Shown piece after piece: positions 19,872 through 29,541 of a DNA stretch of 64,000 nucleotides. Under the pieces are notes generated by a model that saw only the letters and a list, made by a program, of their open reading frames with translations, did no database searches and was not told the DNA's origin. How positions within the stretch are numbered: the stretch's first letter is position 1; each line of letters starts with the position of its first letter. Source of the stretch: Romanomermis culicivorax (Eukaryota; Nematoda; Enoplea; Mermithida; Mermithidae). The position numbers were made by a program, and so were the translations under genes. The DNA is taken from the NCBI GenBank assembly GCA_963922205.1, contig CAWUHX010000069.1, positions 248,001 through 312,000 of the forward strand, given 5' to 3'.

Positions 19872-20725
19872 TGGGGGTCCTTCAAAAAAGGGCATCCTCG
19901 TCCTTGTCATAGTAGAGGTTTGTGCAGCATGTCCATGGTGGTTGGTTGTCCAAGGAGTGGGAGGGCTGGTGGTCAGGAGTCCATTGGATCTTCACTGTGT
20001 TCTAGCTCATAGGGTTATGTGGTGACTGGAAGTTGGTAATGCGTGGAGTTGCTGACATCATTTGATCCCTGTGGTCGGTGATGCCTGAAGTTGCTAATGT
20101 CAAATGGTCTGTGGGATCTATAACAAAAGGAAAAGAAAAATTTCAGAGGTGAGACACAGGCTATCGCAAAGATGTGCCTGTGGTATGAGGCTATACCCTT
20201 GTTTAGATGCTTTGGTCGCTGCTCATTCTAATGATCTAGCATGGGTCAAAAATATGGGTCTTCCATGAGGGGCACAGCCCTGCTTCGAAAAAGGACGTCC
20301 TCATCCATAAGTGGGGACAAAGAAGAGAAGAGCATCTTGATTGGGGTCTGGGACCTCCGCGTCAGGATGTGGGTCAATTAGATTGGGCATAAAATTCCGA
20401 CTTGTTGATGGAATCAACAAGTGTGCTGACTCAACAGCCTGTAAAGTGGAAGGTAACTCCCCTCCTTTACTCAGTGGATCAAGTGACACATAGTATCAAA
20501 GCTGATTGACAGTATCTTCTTGATCTGTCCCAAGGCGAGTGGTGACATTAGGATACGTCACATCCCTGACTAAATAGGGCCCATCGTGAATCCCCAACAG
20601 TTTAGGCATGAGACTACATCTGCTGGTAGTGTGCAGGTTGAGCGCTTAGTCCCCTACTCTGTATGAGACATCTCGTGCCATGCAGTCATAAGACCAAGCA
20701 TGTTTGACCTCCATATCCTACCTAG
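19872..20725 (-). other. Element D region between integrase and 3' LTR
   Basis: Riddled with stops on the minus strand. Similar phrases ttcaaaaaagggcatcctcg (about 19880) and ttcgaaaaaggacgtcctc (about 20283) lie some 400 bp apart. In coding sense they read as purine-poor tracts next to aaggac and may be a duplicated pre-LTR segment. Integrase C-terminal sequence may be here but is not recognisable. Confidence 0.4.
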
Positions 20726-20726
20726 T

Positions 20727-21350
20727 CACATCAAAAATATGGGCTGCAGGGTTAAATGAGAGGGCGTTTCATTCATGCTAATGTTGACGGCAAACACAGA
20801 ATACTGCAGGTGTTCATCCCGATTGGTATGACCTTGATGGATATACATATGTAGCTGTGTAGCTAGCATTTGATTAGCTCTTTCCACTTTACTGTTAGTC
20901 ATCAGGTGATAAGCAGTGGAGTGGATTTTCTTAGTTGAACAGATGGCAGTGATTTCAGTCATTAGTTCTGATGCCATGATCAGACTGAAGAATCTGCTAG
21001 GCCCCATGCCAGCAGACAATTTGCATGACAAAAAGTCGGGCTATAGTTTGTGCAGTGATATCCAGAGTAGTGAAAGCTTCAACCCATTTTGTAAAGTAAT
21101 CTATGAAGACTACAATGAAATGGTTGCCATCCTCATTAGTAGTCATGGGTCCCATACAGTCCACTCCTACCTGGTGAAACGGACCCGTAATGGTGATAGG
21201 TTTCAGAGCTGCTTGGGTCTTTTGTCGAGTAGGTTTATTCCATTGGCAAAGATCACACCCTTGACAAAAGTACTTCACCTCCAAACTGAGGGATGGCCAG
21301 TGGTACCTGTGTGCTATTAGCTATGCAGTACAATTGGCACCAAAGTGTCC
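20727..21350 (-). pseudogene. Element D integrase (broken)
   Basis: On the minus strand the zinc module remnant (HQHDILAGHFG, then CQGCDLCQWNK) is followed by VGVDCMGPM carrying the first catalytic Asp, FIDYFTKWVEA, an SDHG second Asp that lies in another frame around 20990, and STAYHLMTNSKVERANQML with the catalytic Glu. Stops near 21320 and a frameshift near 21000 inactivate it. The order and motifs are those of a Ty3/Gypsy integrase. Confidence 0.85.
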
Positions 21351-21719
21351 AGCCAAGATGTCATGTTGATGAGCCTCGATAATGATAGTAACCATAGATC
21401 TAGGTATGACAATCTTATTGGACTTGCCTGTCGACTTCTGAAGGATGTTATCCAACATGTGGTAGCCTTTGATATCATTCTGATGACCGTAGGGTTTTAG
21501 TGATTTAAGAATGGAGGCTAGATCTGGACCCTCAAATTGAGCTGTGAGAAGATCGCCATGCTGCACACCAGTCAATATCTCAGCATAAGTCTCTGATCTC
21601 ACCAGGTGCTGCACACCATCAGTGATCTCTCTTGATCTCCCCAGGTGCTGTACACCATCCCTGATCATCATTACCTGTCCCTCAGGTCTGTAAAGGGGAG
21701 TATCATCAATAGTCTGACT

Positions 21720-22151
21720 GGTGAGAGAAGTAGGATCTGGTAGGCATGATAATGTGTTAGCATTACAATTAGATGAACCTTTTTGCCGCTGAATTGTCAG
21801 TTTGAATTCAGGGAGCCAAAGTCCCCACCAAGCAATCCAAGCAGAGTGATTAAGTTTCTCTAACACTGCCTTGACCGCTGTATGGTCAGTCTGTATGACC
21901 ACCTCATGTTGAAAGAGGTATGATGGAAAGTGCTTGACAAAATGGACAACAGGGAGGGTCTCCAATTCTGTGATAGAGTAATTTTTCTCAGCTGCTGTTC
22001 CCCCTCGTCTGGTGTAGGGGGCAGAATGATCATGTCCATTATTGTCTAATTGGCTTAAATTTGCCCCTATGCCCGAAATACTTGCATCCGTCTGGAGGAT
22101 GAAGGATTTCATAATGTCCAGATGGCACAGAATAGGAGGGTTTGTCAGCAA
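21720..22151 (-). pseudogene. Element D RNase H
   Basis: Open on the minus strand from 22151. LQTDASISGIGA holds the first Asp, ITELETLP the Glu and IQTDHTAVKAVL the next Asp; the final Asp motif reads NANTLSCLP instead of NxxADxLSR, so the fourth residue is changed. It is joined to RT upstream across a stop at about 22154. Confidence 0.85.
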
Positions 22152-22154
22152 TCG

Positions 22155-23060
22155 TCAGAGTTCATTGAATGCCTCCTGCTGATGTTTTGACAACAGGAAA
22201 GTAATTTCCTTCCCTAAGAGCTTGGTTAGCAGCTCGCTGAGCCAGGCACAACCAGGGATGAAATGCCTGTAGTAAGACATGAGGGCAAGAAAGGACTTGA
22301 TGTCTTTGGCATTCTGTTGAATGGGTAGATTCTGGACAGCAGCCAGTTTGACCTTATCCAGTTCCAGGCTGCTCTGTGAGATGCAGTAGCCTAGATATTC
22401 CACTTCTAAGTGTGAGAATTTGCTTTTGCTCAGTCTCAGCTTCATTCCACCCTGATGAAGATGAGAGAACACTTCTATCAGGTGCTCAAGCATCTGGGTG
22501 TGGGAATTGCCAAACACAAAGATGTCATTGAGATAGGTCAGTGCTGTTCACCACTGTATTCTAGTAAGGAGCAGGTCCATGAGACAATGGAGTGTCCCAG
22601 GGGCATTGCATATACCAAAAGGCAGATAGTTGAACTTGTAAAGTTCAATGAGCATATTGAATGCCATCTTTTTTTTATCTGCTTCAGCAATTGGTATTGA
22701 GCAGTAGGCGTTAACCTGATCAAAGGTAGTGAAGTATTTCATATCCTTGAGTGTGTCAAGGATGTCATCTATCCATGGGAGAGGGTAGACATTCTTTTTC
22801 TTGACCTTGTTAAGGCCCTGAAAGCCAACACACATCCAGTGTGACCCCTTCTTTTTGTGAACTAGGATGGTATTCATGGCCCATGGTGATGTCTTCAGCT
22901 GGATAATACCTTTCTCCTTTAGCACCCTGACTTCCTGCATGATGAGGTCGTTCTCCTTAGGTGAGGTCCAATAAAGAAACCAGTGGACTGGGCGGGTGTC
23001 ACATATGCTGATCTAGTGCTTCACATGATGAGTGGAACCTGTTTCCTTCTCATCTATGGC
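22155..23060 (-). pseudogene. Element D reverse transcriptase with YLND active site
   Basis: Minus-strand RT: TSPWAMNTILVHKKKG, FQGLNKVKKKNVYPLP, FTTFDQVNAYCSIPI, YLPFGICNAP, then at about 22518-22540 the catalytic box reads TYLNDIFVFGN in place of YLDD, followed by EYLGYCIS and SFLALMSYYRHFIPG in the connection. One stop lies just before the YLND box. Loss of the first box Asp together with the stops means the enzyme is dead. Confidence 0.88.
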
Positions 23061-23559
23061 CTAGAGGTCAGTGTATGGGACCAGTAGGTTGATCAATGCT
23101 GCCCGATCCCATGAAGAGATATCAGAGGATATCACAGCATTTGATTCAACCCACTTTTGGTCAAGGAGTAATTCTGATTTAACCTCTGATCTCTGTGAGA
23201 AATCAGTATGCATCCGCATATCACCAATGGTCATGTGTGGGCAGAGAACCCCAGAATGTGTATTCGGGTTAACTACCTGTAAGGGTATGCGGCCATTAGC
23301 CACCATACTCACACTGCCAGCAAAATATACGTTGCTATGAGGTTGTGAGGGGCTTAGGGAAGAAAGCCACCTCTGGTACATTCATATACATTGATGGTAC
23401 AGGTGCAGTAAATCATGTCAGCGAGCGTGGTTCAAGGACAACCGGTTCCTGCAAGGGTAAGGCACCACAGGCAGAAGGGGGATTGTGTATGAGACCATCA
23501 CATCAAACCTTGCGGTCCTCAAACTGGAGAAAGGATTTGTCCCAGTTCAAGCTAACACA

Positions 23560-23850
23560 ATTGAACTATCCTAGGAAGTTTGTTCCAAGGACAAGTTCAG
23601 CTGAACAGTTCTCCTGTATTTGGACCTGAATCAGTTCAGAGACATCAGCCATTGTCATTGTGACATAGGCAGCGCCTAGTAGTAGGATCAGGGACCCATT
23701 GGCAGCTATGGGGTGAGCTGTAGTCTATGTGAGCACCAAGTCGGGTAGTTTGACCGCAAACTTGTGGTCCAGGAGTGAGAAAACAGCTCCTGTGTCCACC
23801 AGGACTTTGGCTTCACCCTGTTGTTTAGGAGAACTCTGATATGAGGGGTC
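23560..23850 (-). pseudogene. Element D retropepsin
   Basis: On the minus strand VLVDTGAVFSLLDHKF contains the DTG active site of a retroviral-type aspartic protease, followed after a stop by AANGSLILLLGAAYV and ENCSAELVLGTNFLG, which correspond to the flap and the ILG region. Three stops are visible. It lies about 0.6 kb upstream of RT, the usual Gypsy spacing. Confidence 0.75.
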
Positions 23851-24063
23851 CTCATTTCAGTGGGGTAGAAGGCTGATGCCACATGACCTGGATCGGATGT
23901 GGTATCACCAAAGCTATTCTCCCATGTATCTGTTTGCTTTGGAATCAGAAACCCAGTGCGATGGAGTAGACCTACCAGAGCGTAACCAACAGATGTTTGC
24001 AAGTTGTCTGGTCGAGGGAGATGAACCTGTACTGTGAGTACATGATCTGATCACTCCCCTGGG

Positions 24064-24960
24064 CTCTGGGTAGCTCCTAGTAATTTAATCTCTGTGTCCG
24101 TCAGTGGAGGCACTTCCAACACGGGTGATGCTGGGATATCTGAATCACTTGGTTGGCCCTTTGCCAGCATAAATGGAGAGTATCCAGGGTGGAGTCGAGG
24201 GCAACTCGACCCTTGCATGGCCATTGAATGAGGACTTGCACACCTGGAAGAGGTCGGGTTCCCCTGGTTGACCCATGTGATGAGGCGATTGAGAATGCCT
24301 GTGAGTGTGGCAGAGAGATGCACGAAGTCCTGGATCCAGATCGAGACCCAGACCTGTATGAGGCCCTTGATAGTGAATGTGAATTCTCCCACCAGGGTTC
24401 GATCTGATCAATCTCTGCCATTGTCAGAAGAAGTGATAGTTCTACCGCATTCAACTGACAGACATTTTGTTGTTAATCAAACATAATGTTCTTGAACTGT
24501 TCAAGATAGTCCAGTCAAAGTCTCAAATTGACTGGTGCCTAGAAGAGAGACATAGTTTTTCACACATGGAGATGACATTGATCCTTGTGTTTGGCTGGCG
24601 ATTTCCGGGCAACACCATTCCATATGGTCCGGAAAGGAGGGTATGCATGGCTTTGCCATTGATACTCATGAATGGATTAAAGTCATGATGTTGCTGGAAT
24701 GCCATAGCCGCCTTCGGACTCTCCTTAACCAAAGCCTTGTGAAGGCATTGACTAATGATAGTCTGTGGACATCCAGTATTAAGGAAAGCAGGAGTTTCCT
24801 TGGCATAAATGAGTATGAGGAAACAGGTAGTGATTTTGTCTAACTTGGATGGTATAATGTAATGAAAACCAACCCAGCATTGGATTTTGTGGAAAAAACC
24901 CAATGGGGAAAGCCAACTAACAAACTGAACCTGCTTTTTCTGCAGGTGGTAGCTGAGATA
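24064..24960 (-). pseudogene. Element D region before protease, second DTG-like motif
   Basis: A minus-strand frame at 24903-24523 contains PAFLNTGCPQTIIS, resembling a retropepsin active site with Asp replaced by Asn, and a GPYGMVLPGN stretch. A second retropepsin-like segment 0.8 kb before the clear one may be a duplicated or degenerate protease, or coincidence. The rest (24454-24064) is basic and His/Ser-rich, with many stops. Confidence 0.35.
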
Positions 24961-25024
24961 CTAAGATATACCAAGGTAGGCTAGATATCCAATACTGGCC
25001 AGCACTGTCAGGGTGATGACGGTG
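24961..25024 (-). pseudogene. Envelope-like remnant, C-terminal end (left of insertion A)
   Basis: When element A and one copy of its ggtg duplication are removed, the minus-strand frame ending at 32551 continues here into a hydrophobic stretch of about 18 residues and then a TAG at 24963-24961. A membrane anchor followed by a very short tail is typical of viral-type envelope proteins. See 32552-33542 and 48119-49470 for the rest. Confidence 0.45.
25021..25024. repeat. Target duplication of element A, left copy (ggtg)
   Basis: Ggtg precedes the TGTGAGG start of the left LTR; the same four bases follow the right LTR at 32548-32551. Confidence 0.9.
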
Positions 25025-25640
25025 TGTGAGGCCGCTACAAATCAATCGATAATTAAGAAACTTACAGTAAACCACGACTCTTCCCCATACGCACACACAC
25101 CAGGCAAACCTACGTTATCCGATCCTACTGTAGCCACTACGCCAAGAATCTTCGTTTTACGTCATGCAATTCTCCCTACGACTACGCCTACTAGATTATG
25201 ATTTACTATTATGTTATTTAATGACGTCAATACCTAGTTTTTATGCTATTTTTTATGTCTTAATATTTATATAAATATGCTTGTTTTGTATGTTAAAATT
25301 ACTTCACCAATTTTCCAATAAATTTGGCTTACCTGCCTTTCTTCTCTGCTCCCAATTCCGTCGTAGGGTCGTCGGTAAAACGTCGTCTTTTTCCGTCCAG
25401 CTTTGCGTCCTTTGGAACCTGGAAGAAATATATTTTCGTTTCGAGACTAAGATTTTCCTTTTAATTACCTTGGCGTTTTCCTAAATCGTCGCCGTTGCCG
25501 CCCATCCTTTGACGTTTTCGTTGACGATTCTAAAGAAGAAAGAATAATTTAAGAACGTTTCAGCACTCAGTCCGATCTGCAGGTTATTCAGCTACAGTAA
25601 CCTGTAATCTCCATAGACCCAAACATTGATAAACCTTACA
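25025..25640 (+). repeat. Element A 5' LTR
   Basis: TGTGAGGCCGC to CCTTACA, 616 bp, the same length and sequence as 31932-32547 as far as I could follow. It contains a tatttatataaatatgc stretch near 25270 that could be the core promoter. Confidence 0.92.
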
Positions 25641-25642
25641 AG

Positions 25643-25658
25643 TGGCGAGGCTGGCAGG
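25643..25658 (+). other. Element A primer-binding site
   Basis: TGGCGAGGCTGGCAGG starts two bases after the LTR, so it would pair with a tRNA 3' end CCAGCCTCGCCA. The first 12 bases equal those of element D's site. I cannot assign the tRNA species from memory. Confidence 0.75.
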
Positions 25659-25899
25659 ACGTCGGCTTCAGTCTTCGGATTCGAATTGATCTTGAAGAAA
25701 CCTGAAAATAAAGAAGAAATAAAGAAGTACGAAGGTTGACGATTTTTGGCAACTTACCCGACGTTTTTGAATTCGACGTTGACGTTTATTTATTGAACTC
25801 GACGATTTTTCTTGAACGTCTGAAGAAGAAAATTTAGAAGAAGATTTACGAATTTTGTCAAATCAAGAAGATCACGTTTTGGTTGAAAATAGAGAAGCA

Positions 25900-28800
25900 A
25901 TGGCACGACAAGAAAATCGTTTTCGGCTTAGGAATAACGCGAGAGATTCTCAGACTCAATTGAACGGTCCCCAAGAGATCAACAGGATGGGAGATCACCC
26001 AACTAGCATGCTAAATACCAACTTCAATTGTGATCACTCGTCAGGAAGGTCCTCAGATGGTGCCGTTTCATGTTTCAAATGTGGTAGAAGTGGGCATTAC
26101 TCTTCTACTTGCCCTATGCTCGAACGAAACCAAAATTCCAGATTTTCGAGTTCCCTGCGTAGCACGTGGCGTGAGGGACCGCCCCGAGTGTCAATGCCAG
26201 CCCGAGGCGTTTCGAACCCTAGGAGTCCAGGAGATGCCCTTTCTGGAACCCGAGGAGTCAATGGACAGCTTTGTTTTGCCGAGGCTAATGGGCCCAACGT
26301 GTTAGAATTTAATTCTGACACCATCGCGGAACAGTTCGATCCCTGGAACTGCGATGATTACGATCTGTATGGAAATTCCAATGTGAGGCCTCAGGCACAT
26401 GTTTTTATGGCCCGATATAATGAATTTTATTTTGGAACTGGACACCCCACATTGGTGAGTAGTGGGACAGGATCTGAAGAAATTAGCGATAACCCCACTA
26501 TTGCCTCCCATGGGTTTACTGGCAATTATTATGAAGTCCCAGAACACTTAGAAAATGGTTATTTAGAAAGCGATTTTGATGAAACTTCTGATTTCGACTA
26601 TTATGAAGACAGACGGCGCCGTCAGCAATTTGGAAATTCTGGGCAAGTTGAATCAGTTAATGTTTTCATGAATACGGCTCAGACTGGAGGTCATAATTCC
26701 CACCGTCCCTCTGGAAGCCGCCCCATGGGTGAAGTTTATTTTATTTTTGATGGGCCTGCTGCAGCCAGTATTTGTAATTTATTTGATATTTTGAATTTTA
26801 TGCATATGCACGAATTTGAAAGCCAGTCACGACGAGGAGTGATCGCTAGACAAGGACCCTTGGAATTTACGACAGAAGGATGGATCAATAAGTCGATACC
26901 GTGGATCGTTCGGAGGCCCGAAGTCACCTCCCCAGAAGATCCCACGCGACATCAGTCAGCCCAAACTGACTCAAGAATAGATCCAAGAAGGCCAGAAGAT
27001 TTACAATTTCAATTTAGAGCAGAAGCAGTTCGAAGAAGCAGGAATCGTAATAGAAGAAAAATCCCGCGAAACAATTTTCAACGAATTTTTAGAAATTTAG
27101 TTTTACTTACCTCTTCCTATTTTTTGTTTGCCGCTATCCTGTCGCTTTCTTTTCTCGTCGGCTATTCGTTCGGCGCTCCTTTCTTCGGCGTTTCGCAAGG
27201 CCGTCGTACCTTGACGTTGACGCAATATCGATCTTTGCCGTTGATTGTAGCTGAAAAACGCGAAATAAAATTGCGCATTTGGTCCACGACGGGACATTCG
27301 AATCAAATTATAACCCGTCAATGCATTTTACGCAAACGAACCGTTTATAACGCAGAAGTACTATTTCAAAAAGCGGAAGATGAAAAGAAACCTATCATCC
27401 AAGCTAGTAGAAGTTTAATGAAGGTGGAAAGAAATTACGTAATCATGGGAAAGGAAGTTTTGGCCATAATACGAGCCGCAGGATATTTTCGTCATTATTT
27501 GCATCGGCAGCGCGTCACTATTTTTATGAATCAGTCAGTCCTACGGAGCATTTTTTCGAAATTATACCCTTTGAGCCATATAACTAGATGGAAACTAGTA
27601 ATGCAAGAATCTCAAAAGCCCAATAATAAACATCGCGCGGGAAAAGTCAATAAAAACACCGACGTCTTTTCAAGAAACCTAACACGTGAAGAAAACGGCA
27701 AGGAAAGCGAAAAATTTTATATAAACGCGATTGCATGCTCACAAATTTGTAAAAATAGGCCGAATGACTCAATTTTCGATAGCGCAGGAGCAGGTTCCGA
27801 AAAAACGTCGACTCTAGCAAGAACTAGACTAAAAGAAATTCAAACTACATGCTCAAAAACGCCTGATCACCTCTTTTCAACTCAAGAAGACACGAATTTT
27901 GAAGAATCTCCAACTACAGAAAGAACTATTCTCAAGGAAACTCGAGCTATAGTTATGGAAAGAGAAAAAAACAAGTTCGACGCGAGCAGAATAGAAAATT
28001 TTCGCGAGGCACGAAGAAGTGATCAATTTTGTGATCAATTATCTGATTACCTGCCTATAGACCTTGAGCAAGTCAAGAAGATTGTTTCATTAACATCTCA
28101 ATTAATGATCAAAAACGAAATTCTATATTATTTGGGCGACGCGGACGAAAACGAATTGAAAATAGAAGTTCTAGTTTCGAAAAAAGAAGGAATTTTAGAA
28201 GCCTACCATGATGACGTTTTTTCTGAACATTTTTGTTTTACGAAAACATTAGGAAGATTTCGCTTACGTTACCACAGGACTACAGTATGCCGCGATGCAC
28301 GAAAACGCTACTTAAATTATATCATTTGCACTATGGGAAAAACAGGCATAAAAAGAAATTGCGTCGCTCCTACGCCTACACTAGTTGCAAGACTATTTGA
28401 CAGAGCGGTTATGGATATCTTACATTCTCTGCCTATGAACAAAAATAGGAACAAACGCGGTATTGTGCTCAAAGAATATCTAAAGAAGAAGTATGCGACG
28501 GCAGCAGCTCTACCAGAAACTACGATAGAAAAAGTTGCAGAAATAATGCTACAATTTGGTGCACTATTAACAGATGGAGAAATAAATTTCTTATCTGATC
28601 TAACGTTATGCCTTTATGAATTATGCACAATAAGAAGAACAAACGCGAATTTCTACCATCCACAAACAAACAGACTAGTGGAAGGATTCAATAAAATGTT
28701 GGCCACAGTTATCTCAATGAACATCAAAGAAAAACAAAACGAATGGAATTTCTATTTGTCCTACGCGAGTTTTGCATGTAATATGGCCACACAAAAGTTA

Positions 28801-29283
28801 ATAAAGTGCTCACCATTTTTTCTTTCTGGCCACCGTCCAAATTCCTCCATCGACGTCGCTTTTTGTTCGTCGTCGGCTCTTTGTCCAATCGATGTTGATC
28901 TTGACGACGCCGCCCAACGATTTTTGTCCAACGTTCGGCAACCTGCCAAAGAAAATGTAAAAATTGTACAACATGCTCAAGAAATTGCATATGATGAAAA
29001 AGAACACGAAGGAGAACGCACAGAAAGCAAAGAAGTTTCTAAATATAATAAAGTGGTGAAGCCCGAGTACCCACCTAGATTCACTTTTTCATGGATAAGA
29101 TCTGACGTCATTATTCAAGAAAAATATTCGAAGGACTTATCGCGATTAAAACGAAAACTCGAGTTGCCCACACGAAGAAATGCATTCCGATGTATCAAGA
29201 AAGAAAAGATGGACGTAAATTTGTCCATGACGCAAATTTTGACCGTATCATCGAAGCAATCTTTGAAACATTTATCCGCATGA
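25900..29283 (+). CDS. Element A ORF1: zinc knuckle plus RNase H/integrase remnants, no RT
   Basis: One uninterrupted frame of 1127 codons from ATG 25900 (the frame opens at 25855) to 29283. Near the N-terminus CFKCGRSGHYSSTC is a CCHC nucleocapsid knuckle. A long acidic and then basic stretch follows, then a hydrophobic segment at about 27095-27185. After it comes an RNase H C-terminal half (IQASRSLMKVERNY, GKEVLAIIRAAGYFRHYL, NTDVFSR) in which the TDH box reads MNQS and the TDAS box is gone. An integrase follows: YHDDVFSEHF, MDILHSLP, LLTDGEINF and HPQTNRLVEGFNKML retain the D, D and E, but the zinc module has lost a Cys and the core is shortened. Capsid, protease and RT are absent. The frame is open across the presumed deletions, unlike ordinary decay. 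Likely a structural or trans-acting protein; enzyme activity doubtful. Confidence 0.85.
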   Translation: MARQENRFRLRNNARDSQTQLNGPQEINRMGDHPTSMLNTNFNCDHSSGRSSDGAVSCFKCGRSGHYSSTCPMLERNQNSRFSSSLRSTWREGPPRVSMPARGVSNPRSPGDALSGTRGVNGQLCFAEANGPNVLEFNSDTIAEQFDPWNCDDYDLYGNSNVRPQAHVFMARYNEFYFGTGHPTLVSSGTGSEEISDNPTIASHGFTGNYYEVPEHLENGYLESDFDETSDFDYYEDRRRRQQFGNSGQVESVNVFMNTAQTGGHNSHRPSGSRPMGEVYFIFDGPAAASICNLFDILNFMHMHEFESQSRRGVIARQGPLEFTTEGWINKSIPWIVRRPEVTSPEDPTRHQSAQTDSRIDPRRPEDLQFQFRAEAVRRSRNRNRRKIPRNNFQRIFRNLVLLTSSYFLFAAILSLSFLVGYSFGAPFFGVSQGRRTLTLTQYRSLPLIVAEKREIKLRIWSTTGHSNQIITRQCILRKRTVYNAEVLFQKAEDEKKPIIQASRSLMKVERNYVIMGKEVLAIIRAAGYFRHYLHRQRVTIFMNQSVLRSIFSKLYPLSHITRWKLVMQESQKPNNKHRAGKVNKNTDVFSRNLTREENGKESEKFYINAIACSQICKNRPNDSIFDSAGAGSEKTSTLARTRLKEIQTTCSKTPDHLFSTQEDTNFEESPTTERTILKETRAIVMEREKNKFDASRIENFREARRSDQFCDQLSDYLPIDLEQVKKIVSLTSQLMIKNEILYYLGDADENELKIEVLVSKKEGILEAYHDDVFSEHFCFTKTLGRFRLRYHRTTVCRDARKRYLNYIICTMGKTGIKRNCVAPTPTLVARLFDRAVMDILHSLPMNKNRNKRGIVLKEYLKKKYATAAALPETTIEKVAEIMLQFGALLTDGEINFLSDLTLCLYELCTIRRTNANFYHPQTNRLVEGFNKMLATVISMNIKEKQNEWNFYLSYASFACNMATQKLIKCSPFFLSGHRPNSSIDVAFCSSSALCPIDVDLDDAAQRFLSNVRQPAKENVKIVQHAQEIAYDEKEHEGERTESKEVSKYNKVVKPEYPPRFTFSWIRSDVIIQEKYSKDLSRLKRKLELPTRRNAFRCIKKEKMDVNLSMTQILTVSSKQSLKHLSA

Positions 29284-29541
29284 TTCGACCGTGAGAAAAA
29301 AGAAAGAAAAAAAATACAAAAAAACACATGCCTAAATGTTTGTATAAAACGCGTAATATTTTCTGTACAAGTTATTAGGACGAACTTTTGCTCTTCCTAG
29401 CGCACGTTTTTTTAAAAATTTTTACGGCTAAGTTTTATTCGATTAATTATTTCTTTTATATTTCCCTCGTTATTTTTTCGGGTAAATTATTTTGTGTACT
29501 CGTTTGTACCCTGTCTTTAATTTATCTTTATACCTAAAGCC
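29284..29541 (+). other. Spacer between ORF1 and ORF2 of element A
   Basis: 258 bp, AT-rich, with no coding sequence. ORF2's start has a good context (aaagccATGG). How ORF2 is expressed is not visible; no clear frameshift site, and acceptors are only weak. Confidence 0.5.

Noticed and set aside
26325-26350. Box-B-like gttcgatccctgg
   Set aside because: Lies inside element A ORF1 coding sequence with no box A or cloverleaf around it.
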